In this document: piece after piece, positions 30,689-37,443 of the stretch
How positions within the stretch are numbered: position 1 is the first letter of the stretch
Layout of the letters: each line of letters starts with the position of its first letter
IMG/VR virus record: IMGVR_UViG_3300034375_010407
Span: 1-47,803 of that record
DNA length: 47,803 nt
Source: a virus
Reading direction: 5' to 3' (one strand)
Position numbers and translations under genes: made by a program
Notes under the pieces: model-generated
Databases searched by the model: none
Seen by the model: only the letters and a program-made list of their open reading frames with translations
What the model was told of the DNA's origin: nothing

Positions 30689-30717
30689 ATTGTAACTTAT
30701 TATAGAAGAAAAGTAAA
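30689..30717 (-). promoter_or_regulatory. candidate early promoter for uvsY (TTTACT-N17-TACAAT)
   Basis: A TTTACT (plus 30712-30717) and a TACAAT (plus 30689-30694) are 17 bases apart, 26 bases upstream of the uvsY start. The -35 context CTTTACTT is shared with the sites before uvsX, gp43 and glutaredoxin. Confidence 0.5.
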
Positions 30718-30730
30718 GAATTAATTTGAC

Positions 30731-31258
30731 TTAACTAGAAATTTGTCTCATAGTAAAATTGGTATATTTAAAAGTCGCGGATGAAGTAATAAAATGAACA
30801 TCATCTTCATCTGTATTGAACTTTATATCCCCGACTGCAATTGGATATGCGTCAGTAAAAGTAATTTCAAAATGGGGAATATGACTGGAGCGATAAGCTA
30901 ATATTGATAAATCCGAATAAATCGTATCTCCAGTATAAATTGGATTATCTTGAAGGTCTTTGTATTGTTGAAAATTCTCAGGCTTACCTAAAGCAATTAA
31001 CCAATTATAAAGTTCTTGATAATTTTGAAAATCTTCATCAACTTTATATTTAATTGTTAAGTTTTCAAATTTTAAATGTTCACCGTGATTTGGTATATCA
31101 ACAAACGGAGTTGGGGTCATTGCAGCGTTCATCGAAATAGGAGGAAGGTTCACTCCTTGAATGAAAAAGTTTACATGAGGAGTCTTTTTAATGAGAAACC
31201 CAAATTTTAAAGGGGATAAGAAATTTTTATTTTCTGGTGTATTGTCTACTGCGCTCAT
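30731..31258 (-). CDS. tail-tube-like virion structural protein
   Basis: The 175-residue protein has FGFLIKKTPHVNFFIQGVNL then PPISM, VDIPNHGEHLKFENLTIKY and KVDEDFQNYQELYNWLIALG, a pattern seen in tail tube or tube-initiator proteins of contractile phages. It is encoded between UvsY and the head genes and is driven by its own TATAAATA box, so it is a late protein. It is distinct from the gp19 tail tube at 39321-39935. A baseplate or tube-end role is inferred; gp3 is an alternative by gene position and length. Confidence 0.65.
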   Translation of the reverse strand: MSAVDNTPENKNFLSPLKFGFLIKKTPHVNFFIQGVNLPPISMNAAMTPTPFVDIPNHGEHLKFENLTIKYKVDEDFQNYQELYNWLIALGKPENFQQYKDLQDNPIYTGDTIYSDLSILAYRSSHIPHFEITFTDAYPIAVGDIKFNTDEDDVHFITSSATFKYTNFTMRQISS

Positions 31259-31284
31259 AATATTATCCTCAAAATACTTTTATG

Positions 31285-31292
31285 TATTTATA
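31285..31292 (-). promoter_or_regulatory. late promoter box TATAAATA
   Basis: An exact late promoter consensus lies 27 bases upstream of the tail-tube-like gene, directly after the terminator hairpin of the preceding gene. The terminator-then-promoter layout makes this a clean transcription unit boundary. Confidence 0.75.
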
Positions 31293-31294
31293 TG

Positions 31295-31320
31295 AAAAAA
31301 AGGAGCTTGTGACTCCTTTT
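31295..31320 (-). terminator. intrinsic terminator
   Basis: On the minus strand AAAAGGAG-TCACAAG-CTCCTTTT (arms 31313-31320 and 31298-31305) forms an 8-bp stem running into TTTTTTT. It lies 12 bases after the stop of the gene at 31333-31755. Confidence 0.85.
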
Positions 31321-31332
31321 CTCATCATTAAA

Positions 31333-31755
31333 CTATCCCTTTGCTTTGTCCCTAAGGGCTTGAGATTTTGCATTATCTGCTCTAGTTCGGTCTACTTCAG
31401 TCGGACCTGCTGGGCTATCCATATACTGTTGGTGTTGATTATAAATCTTACCAACAGCGTTTGATATTTTAAAAGCATTTTCAGTATGTGCATCCTTGGT
31501 AGCAATAGAGGCGTCAGAACTGCCATCTTTATTATATATTTTTGTATGGGTTTCTTCGGCTTTTGATAAGTGATCATGTAAAACGCCGCTTGTGATTCCC
31601 ATATCATTCATTTTTTTTCTGGCGCTATCTAAATTACCTTGAGCGTATTGCATTCCCTTAATATCTTCGTTTAAAACAACAGTAGTTCTGAAAGAATTAT
31701 GACGTGCTTGTTCAGTAATATATTTAGCATAAGATTCTTTTAAATATCTGCTCAT
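31333..31755 (-). CDS. possible internal head protein next to gp23, paralogue of 29842-30201
   Basis: The 140-residue protein starts MSRYLKESYAKYITEQARHN followed by SFRT. These first 24 residues are shared with the protein at 29842-30201; the remainder (helical, D-, K- and N-rich) is not. The I-T-E|Q sequence at residues 14-17 fits the gp21 protease cleavage rule. It lies between two terminators, directly downstream of the major capsid gene, so it is expressed late with gp23 by read-through. An internal or core protein is the favoured reading. Confidence 0.75.
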   Translation of the reverse strand: MSRYLKESYAKYITEQARHNSFRTTVVLNEDIKGMQYAQGNLDSARKKMNDMGITSGVLHDHLSKAEETHTKIYNKDGSSDASIATKDAHTENAFKISNAVGKIYNQHQQYMDSPAGPTEVDRTRADNAKSQALRDKAKG

Positions 31756-31777
31756 TATTTTGTTCCTTTATATTATT

Positions 31778-31807
31778 AAAAAAGGGGATGGGATTAATCC
31801 CACCCCC
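31778..31807 (-). terminator. intrinsic terminator after gp23
   Basis: On the minus strand GGGGGTGGGA-TTAA-TCCCATCCCC is an almost perfect stem (arms 31798-31807 and 31784-31793) followed by TTTTTT. It lies 27 bases after the gp23 stop. Confidence 0.85.
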
Positions 31808-31834
31808 GAAATAAAGCCGGTTTGCCCGATCTTA

Positions 31835-33193
31835 TTATTGTAGGTTGTTAACAATAACTTTACGGTAGTAAACATTAGAGTTAATTGCAAGACCATCGTC
31901 AGTAAAGGCAGTAGCACCTTTTGCGAATGGGTTAGCAACGATGCCATAACGGGTTTTGAAGCCGATTTTAGGCTGGAAGCTGTTATGGTCAACCGCACGA
32001 ACCATTTGCAATGGAACGTATGGGCAGTAGAACAATCCGGCGTCAAAGGCAGAAGAACCTTTATAACCGATAGTGAAGTAATCACCACCAACCGCATATG
32101 GGTCGATGTAAACACGTAGACGACCGTTCAATACACCGGCAAAGGTATTACCAGTATCATCTACGTTCAACTTATTAGAGTTAAGAGCAGGGGTGTAGTC
32201 AAGAACACCAGCCATTTGCAATGCAGAAGCAACGTCTGAAGAACAAAGGACGATGTTACCCTTCCCTCTACGAGTCTCTTTAGCAATCTTGTTGGCTTCG
32301 CGCTCAAGCTGGAACATCATACCCTTGAACTTTTCTACAGACCAACGACCGTTAGAGTCTGTATCCAAGTCGAATACACCAGCAGTGGTAGTATCTACTT
32401 CAGCACCAGTTTTAGCGGTGATGTTAATAGTACGGATAACTTGACGGTTAATTTCAGCAAGAATCTCAGATGACAAGATATTTGACAACTCAGATTCAGC
32501 ATCAAGACCATGAACTGCTTTCAAGTCTTGCGCAAGTTCCATGGTGTATTCTGCTTTCAACGCACGAGACTTGGCTTCAACGGCCAATTTCTCGATGCTG
32601 AACGCCATTTCAGGCCATGCAGTATTTGAGTCAGTACCCAAAGCTTCCGCTTGAGCAGTTGACATACCAGCACCAGTGTTATAAGTGTTAACAGCGGTCA
32701 AAGGAGAAGTGTTAGTTGCACCAGGGATAGTACCAACATGCTTATCACCAAGAGTGTTAGCGCCAGCAGTAACAGAAGAGAACTGAGTGTTAACTTCGTT
32801 ATAGAATGTTTCAGTACCTTCTTGGTTAGCATAGCGAGAACGCATTGCAAAGATCAAACCAGTTGGGCCTGACATTGGCTGAACGCCAGCGATGTCATAA
32901 GCAACAAGGTTAGGCATTGCACGGCGAACAAGAGAAATCAATACAGGGTCGAAGGTGTCAACAGCACCATCACCAGCTGTAGAAGATGAAGCTCCCATTG
33001 CGTTTGCTGGAATTGGAGATGCTTCCGTCAAAGACTGGTATGAACCATTACGGTGTGATTCATTAAGGGCCTTCTCGGTGTTCTCCAAAACAACAGCCGT
33101 TACCGAACGTCTGTGTTGGTCTTGAATTTTATCAAGACTTGGGTGGTCCAATACGTCAGACCACTTATTTTGTAGTTCCTCAGCTAGATACAT
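31835..33193 (-). CDS. 23: gp23 major capsid protein precursor
   Basis: The 452-residue protein is the hexamer-forming HK97-fold capsid protein. LISLVRRAMPNLVAYDIAGV followed by QPMSGPTGLIFAMRSRY is the diagnostic gp23 block. SLTEASPIP near residues 54-62 fits gp21 cleavage after Glu (L-T-E|A), which would remove the N-terminal scaffold-binding segment. The ATG at 33191-33193 follows AGAAAGGAAAACTA, and a late promoter lies at 33230-33237. By eye codon use is more G/C-ending than in other genes, as expected for a highly expressed protein. Confidence 0.97.
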   Translation of the reverse strand: MYLAEELQNKWSDVLDHPSLDKIQDQHRRSVTAVVLENTEKALNESHRNGSYQSLTEASPIPANAMGASSSTAGDGAVDTFDPVLISLVRRAMPNLVAYDIAGVQPMSGPTGLIFAMRSRYANQEGTETFYNEVNTQFSSVTAGANTLGDKHVGTIPGATNTSPLTAVNTYNTGAGMSTAQAEALGTDSNTAWPEMAFSIEKLAVEAKSRALKAEYTMELAQDLKAVHGLDAESELSNILSSEILAEINRQVIRTINITAKTGAEVDTTTAGVFDLDTDSNGRWSVEKFKGMMFQLEREANKIAKETRRGKGNIVLCSSDVASALQMAGVLDYTPALNSNKLNVDDTGNTFAGVLNGRLRVYIDPYAVGGDYFTIGYKGSSAFDAGLFYCPYVPLQMVRAVDHNSFQPKIGFKTRYGIVANPFAKGATAFTDDGLAINSNVYYRKVIVNNLQ

Positions 33194-33229
33194 TAGTTTT
33201 CCTTTCTAAGAGAAATTATTATCTTTATT

Positions 33230-33237
33230 TATTTATA
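33230..33237 (-). promoter_or_regulatory. late promoter box TATAAATA for gp23
   Basis: An exact TATAAATA on the minus strand lies 37 bases upstream of the gp23 start, in the 52-base gap after gp22. T4 gene 23 has the same kind of strong late promoter. Confidence 0.85.
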
Positions 33238-33245
33238 TAAATTGG

Positions 33246-34253
33246 TTATTTAAAGCTTTTAGTCATTGCTTCGGCGTATCTACGAACTGCTGGATCTTGA
33301 CCCTTAAATGGAGATTCAACCGCTTCGTTCAATTCTTCGCCTTCGTAAGATTCTTCCATAATGTTAGAATCTTGATTAGAAGTTTCGGAGAAATAACTTT
33401 CTTTAATACTCAAAAGCTTTTCCGCATAAACTTCAAAATCACCTTCAAATTCAATATCTTCTGCAATCTGCAAAAACTTTTCTTGTTGTGTTAGTGCCAT
33501 ACCAGAAGCAACTTCTTGCTGGATTTCAGAGATAGTATTTTCGATGATAATAGAACGCAATTCATCATTGTTAGAAATAGATTCATCTAACATTGATTCC
33601 AATTCCTCAACCTTTTCGGCAAGACTTTCGACAACATCAACTTGCTCAGTTGGAATATCAATATAATGTTCTTGGAATAGATTACGTAGACCTTCCATGA
33701 AATCTTTATTGATTTCAGTTTGAAGGGTAGATTCAATTGCAACTTCGTTTTCTGTCATCCATTGCTCAACAACATAATCCATATAAGAATTAAGTTTATT
33801 GGTTAACTCTTCAGTTAAAGCTTCAACTTGTTCGTTGATTTGTTCTTCAGCTTCTTCTTCTAAACGAGCAACCTCCATTCCAACACGTGCGCTAATAGCA
33901 GCTTCGAATAGATTAGTTGCCTTTGATTTAAAATCTTCTGAAAGATCTTCGCCCTCAAATGCAATTTCCAAATCTTCTTTAACTGCTGCTCCGGTGGCAG
34001 CAGAAGGCTTCATTGCAATTGTTGCAGCGTTTTTGGCAGAATTATCGCCAACGCCATAATCTTTATTTGGACCGAATTGAGATAATACTTCCGAAAGTTT
34101 ATTAATGTCATCTTTGCCCATAGAAGCAATTTGAGCCATAATATTTACTTTAGAAGCATCGCCTTTCATTTTAATAGAATCAGAAGCAGCTGTTTCTTGA
34201 AGATCATCTGAATTTTCTAATTCTAGTTCATCATTTTGATAATTTTCGCTCAT
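33246..34253 (-). CDS. 22: gp22 major prohead scaffold protein
   Basis: The 335-residue protein is very acidic and largely helical, with coiled-coil stretches (EVARLEEEAEEQINEQVEAL; VVESLAEKVEELESMLDES). It ends in VESPFKGQDPAVRRYAEAMT, a conserved type of scaffold C-terminus that contacts the capsid protein. It forms the prohead core and is degraded by gp21. It lies between gp21 and gp23 in the T4 order and has its own late promoter. Confidence 0.93.
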   Translation of the reverse strand: MSENYQNDELELENSDDLQETAASDSIKMKGDASKVNIMAQIASMGKDDINKLSEVLSQFGPNKDYGVGDNSAKNAATIAMKPSAATGAAVKEDLEIAFEGEDLSEDFKSKATNLFEAAISARVGMEVARLEEEAEEQINEQVEALTEELTNKLNSYMDYVVEQWMTENEVAIESTLQTEINKDFMEGLRNLFQEHYIDIPTEQVDVVESLAEKVEELESMLDESISNNDELRSIIIENTISEIQQEVASGMALTQQEKFLQIAEDIEFEGDFEVYAEKLLSIKESYFSETSNQDSNIMEESYEGEELNEAVESPFKGQDPAVRRYAEAMTKSFK

Positions 34254-34282
34254 AAGAAAATTTCCTTTTATTGAATTTTAGA

Positions 34283-34290
34283 TATTTATA
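34283..34290 (-). promoter_or_regulatory. late promoter box TATAAATA for gp22
   Basis: An exact TATAAATA on the minus strand lies 30 bases upstream of the gp22 start, in the 55-base gap after gp21. Confidence 0.82.
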
Positions 34291-34308
34291 ATATTTCTAT
34301 TTTTAATG

Positions 34309-34974
34309 TCAAAGACTAATTAAAGAATTAATATAATCTTCAAAAATAGCCATTTGTTTTGCTTCGCGTTCATTCTTTGACAAACCATGGATTTGACCCT
34401 TTAAGCTTTCTGCTTTTTGTTCCATCCAAGTATTTTTGATCGGATCAAAAATCCATTCAACATTTTCCATAAGGCCGTTAACAAATGCATCGGGAGCAGA
34501 AGGATCTGCAACGATATCAGCGGCAGTTGAGATCTTAAGATCATCTTGTACGACCATAGAACCGTTTTGTTCTCTCAATGAACCCATAGCCCTTGAAGAA
34601 ACACCTAAACGACCGCCTGATTCCATAATACCGCGTGCAATTTCTCCCATTGGAGTATTGGCAATTTTAGCTTTACCAATATAGTTATTACCGTCTTTAC
34701 GTAATTCGGTAATAATATGAGAAACTCTATCAAGGTTAATGGTTGGACCAGAAGGATGTCCTAATTCACCGAATGCATTCCCACCTTTAACTTTTTCTTT
34801 AAGGTACTTATTTACTGCATTTTCCATAACATGGATTGGATAAATTCTACCGTTGCGATTTTTAATTTCCGCCTGTAGAAAAATACCTTCGATAAATTGA
34901 AGCTTTTTACCGTCTTTTTCGTTAGTTTCAGTAATTAATTGTACATCTTCATTTAATTCTGTGAAGAGTTTCAT
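34309..34974 (-). CDS. 21: gp21 prohead core protease
   Basis: The 221-residue serine protease of the herpesvirus assemblin-like family cleaves capsid and core proteins after Glu during head maturation. GELGHPSGP holds the catalytic His (about H73) and GVSSRAMGS the Ser (about 126-127). An earlier in-frame ATG at 34995 is less likely; the ATG at 34972-34974 follows AAGGATAAACCA. Probable substrates here are gp23, gp22 and the proteins sharing the YITEQAR N-terminus. Confidence 0.95.
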   Translation of the reverse strand: MKLFTELNEDVQLITETNEKDGKKLQFIEGIFLQAEIKNRNGRIYPIHVMENAVNKYLKEKVKGGNAFGELGHPSGPTINLDRVSHIITELRKDGNNYIGKAKIANTPMGEIARGIMESGGRLGVSSRAMGSLREQNGSMVVQDDLKISTAADIVADPSAPDAFVNGLMENVEWIFDPIKNTWMEQKAESLKGQIHGLSKNEREAKQMAIFEDYINSLISL

Positions 34975-34978
34975 TGGT

Positions 34979-35206
34979 TTATCCTTTGTATGCAACAGGA
35001 GCAGCTAGCATTCCTGTTCCAGTTAATGTGTCTGATGGTGATTTTTCAACAATGATCGAATCCGCAGATGCAATAGTTACATTACCAACAGAACCAATAT
35101 TTAAAACTGCTGCAGATCCCCCATTATAAACTCTAACCAAAGAAGCGTCAGAAACTGTATTAGCGGACCCAATCCCAATTTCTGGGCCTAAAATTTTAAT
35201 AATCAT
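34979..35206 (-). CDS. small conserved head-module protein
   Basis: The 75-residue protein starts MIIKILGPEIGIGSANTVSD and is a predicted beta-sandwich: VRVYNGGSAAVLNIGSVGN then VTIASADSIIVEKSPSDTLT and APVAYKG. Proteins of this pattern recur between prohead genes in marine T4-like phages. A head decoration or fibre-like role is possible. ATG 35204-35206 overlaps the stop of the upstream gene; an ATG two codons earlier is also open. Confidence 0.72.
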   Translation of the reverse strand: MIIKILGPEIGIGSANTVSDASLVRVYNGGSAAVLNIGSVGNVTIASADSIIVEKSPSDTLTGTGMLAAPVAYKG

Positions 35207-35886
35207 TACCATTTAACCTTATTTGCCCAATACGCCGCCGAAGATTTTCCTTTGGCAATATTTTTTGAATGTCTCGCTTTAAACGATTTTCTTCTATTTT
35301 TGTATGATTCGGATTCTCCTTCTTTTTTTGGAGAACCGCTCACCCCTTGTTGTCCGAATCTAATAGTCTTTGGTTTACCATTAACCTTAGTGACAACTAC
35401 GTGCGATTTAGAAGGATGGTTCGGAGTTCTTTTAGGTTTATTGAAACCAGATACACCAGCCCTTTCTAAAGCTGCATCTTTTTCTTCGGAAATTTTATTT
35501 TTTTGTTCTTCTTCTTTTTGTTTTAACTTTTTCTTTTCCTGAACATTTTTCATAAATGTTTCACGGGCGTCAGCAGTTTCAGATCTTTTTTCGGATTCAA
35601 CAATTTTTCTTAAAGGCTTTCCAGTTTTCTTTTTTGGCAAGTCTTTAGGTTGAATTTCCGGGTCCCCTTCGCCGCAATTTTCATTAAGAACTTCTGAACT
35701 TAGTTTTTTATATTTAGAGTAACCATGCTTTTCTATCATTTTAGCAAGCCAATCGTGATAACTAGCGGAACTGTTATGTTTGGAGGCATTAACGGCGCTT
35801 GTATTCTGGGCTAGATACCTATGCCTATCTGCCAAATCTTTATGTTTATTGATTATTTCTAAAGATTTAGATGCCATATTTATCAA
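35206..35886 (-). CDS. head-module protein with a C-terminal basic domain
   Basis: The 226-residue protein has an N-terminal helical part (KHKDLADRHRYLAQNTSAVN), a lysine- and glutamate-rich middle, and a basic C-terminal domain with KTIRFGQQGVSG, then RRKSFKARH and AAYWANKVKW. This C-terminal pattern (I-R-F-G, R-R-K-S-F-x-A-R-H, Y-W-A-x-K-V-K-W) recurs in other large phages and viruses. Its function is not known to me. It overlaps the upstream gene by 20 bases. The first ATG is used; MASKSLEI three codons on is an alternative. Confidence 0.72.
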   Translation of the reverse strand: MINMASKSLEIINKHKDLADRHRYLAQNTSAVNASKHNSSASYHDWLAKMIEKHGYSKYKKLSSEVLNENCGEGDPEIQPKDLPKKKTGKPLRKIVESEKRSETADARETFMKNVQEKKKLKQKEEEQKNKISEEKDAALERAGVSGFNKPKRTPNHPSKSHVVVTKVNGKPKTIRFGQQGVSGSPKKEGESESYKNRRKSFKARHSKNIAKGKSSAAYWANKVKW

Positions 35887-36508
35887 CTTGTTCTTTTAAA
35901 AAATTGTTAGATTTATTAATATCTACAGATGCAAAATCTCTAATAGTATTAAACTTAGGACTAGGGACTTTTCCGCCAGCAAACTCTTTTTTAAGATTTT
36001 CATAGTGATTAATATGTTTGTCGTGAGCCGAAGCTAACCCATAATGATACCTAGCATCACCTGAAAACATTTTACCGCCCCGATCAAGCTTTTTATATGC
36101 TTTTTGGTGTTGAGATTTTAGTTCGTTATGCTTATCAATTTCTTTATCAATATCATCATGTTTAGTATGATGAGGATCGTAAACTCCGGTAAATTCTCCG
36201 ACTGCTCGTCCAATTCCACCAAGAATACCTTCGTCAATTTCTTCTTCGTTTACTTTGGTCGAGTGTTTAGGATACTTATAAGGTTTAACAGATTTTGCAT
36301 ATTGAGAAGATGAATGAGGGTTATCCTCATAATCATCAATTTCCTCAACATCATGCATAGCCACGAAATCGCGTTCATCTTTCATCTTAGGTGCATAGTC
36401 AACGCCAGGATTTTTACCCAGTGATAACTTTTTATGTTTCGAACCCCTAGTGCCTTTTAGGTCCGTGACCTTTGAAAGGTCAACAATTTGTGATAATTTT
36501 TTTGCCAT
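35867..36508 (-). CDS. head-module protein of unknown function
   Basis: The 213-residue hydrophilic protein starts MAKKLSQIVDLSKVTDLKGT and is rich in H, K and D (DPHHTKHDDIDKEIDKHNEL). EEIDEGILGGIGRAVGEFTG is a small glycine-rich hydrophobic patch that could be a cleavage-activated or membrane-active piece. It is located among prohead core genes, so it is probably packed in or cleaved with the core. No family is recognised. The start overlaps the upstream stop. Confidence 0.65.
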   Translation of the reverse strand: MAKKLSQIVDLSKVTDLKGTRGSKHKKLSLGKNPGVDYAPKMKDERDFVAMHDVEEIDDYEDNPHSSSQYAKSVKPYKYPKHSTKVNEEEIDEGILGGIGRAVGEFTGVYDPHHTKHDDIDKEIDKHNELKSQHQKAYKKLDRGGKMFSGDARYHYGLASAHDKHINHYENLKKEFAGGKVPSPKFNTIRDFASVDINKSNNFLKEQVDKYGI

Positions 36509-36849
36509 TATTCCTCACCTTCTATTTTTTTAATCAAATTACCAATTTGATCTTCTTTTTTCATATTGGCAATTCTTTTGGGTTTTTTTTGTGGTTTAGG
36601 AGGGGAAGGTGGTATATCTTTAGGATCGACAGCCTCTTCTTTATCTTTATCGGTCACGGGAGGTCTTGTACCTTCTCTACGGTATGGAGTATTTTCTTCT
36701 CCAAATAAATTGCCTACCATCTCTAACTTTTTATCTTCAACTGCAGTTTGTAGACGATCTTGAATTAAAGATTCAAATGCTGCGGAAAATTCTGAAGGTT
36801 TTTCTTCTGAAGCATGTACGATTAAATCTGATACGTTATAATTTGTCAT
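36508..36849 (-). CDS. prohead-core-like protein, paralogue of 36859-37443
   Basis: The 113-residue protein starts MTNYNVSDLIVHASEEKPSE and continues FSAAFESLIQDRLQTAVEDK. These 45 residues match the start of the next gene. The rest is short and rich in P and K (PPSPPKPQKKPK). The position right after portal gp20 equals that of T4 genes 67 and 68, which encode small prohead core proteins. The identification rests on position, charge and duplication, not on a clear sequence match. Confidence 0.65.
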   Translation of the reverse strand: MTNYNVSDLIVHASEEKPSEFSAAFESLIQDRLQTAVEDKKLEMVGNLFGEENTPYRREGTRPPVTDKDKEEAVDPKDIPPSPPKPQKKPKRIANMKKEDQIGNLIKKIEGEE

Positions 36850-36858
36850 TTTATTTCC

Positions 36859-37443
36859 TTAATCGTTGCCATATTTACTGGCAGGTGGATAATAATCTTG
36901 TTTATTTTTAGGAATATTTAGTTTTGGTTTCTTTTTGGGTTTTGGGGGAGTTTGTTTTTCGTCCTTGATATAAGGGTCCACTGATCCCCAATCAGATTCT
37001 AAATTTTCTTCTTTTAAATGTTTATCGCTCGCTTTTACTAAAGTGCTGACAGATTCCGGGGTTTGGTGTGTATAAGATCCATCAACCTCATTTCCTTCAT
37101 TCTTGTCCATAGTTTTAATAACATGATCAAACTTTTTAGCGAAATTTAGGTGGGTTACTCTATCTGTCCCCCGATTTGATGATTTTGCTAATTCTGAGTG
37201 TTTATCGCGTCGTTCTTCGGCTTCTTTTCTAGTAATTGGTAGATTAGTATTATGAGCTGCTAATGCTGATAATTTTTCTCTCCAATCTTCATTAAATTGA
37301 CTAATAGATAATTCAACCTTTTTATTTTCCACCGCTTCAAATAATTTGTCTTTTAATATATCTTCAAATACAGCGTTAAATTCCAAAGCTTTATTCTCAG
37401 CTGCATGAATAATAAGATCGGATGTATTATATTCTGACATCAT
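36859..37443 (-). CDS. prohead-core-like protein (gp67/gp68 position)
   Basis: The 194-residue protein starts MMSEYNTSDLIIHAAENKAL and continues EFNAVFEDILKDKLFEAVEN. A charged middle is followed by a proline-lysine tail (TPPKPKKKPKLNIPKNK) like that of its paralogue downstream. It overlaps the gp20 stop by one base. A core or scaffold accessory role is inferred from being between gp20 and gp21. Confidence 0.65.
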   Translation of the reverse strand: MMSEYNTSDLIIHAAENKALEFNAVFEDILKDKLFEAVENKKVELSISQFNEDWREKLSALAAHNTNLPITRKEAEERRDKHSELAKSSNRGTDRVTHLNFAKKFDHVIKTMDKNEGNEVDGSYTHQTPESVSTLVKASDKHLKEENLESDWGSVDPYIKDEKQTPPKPKKKPKLNIPKNKQDYYPPASKYGND

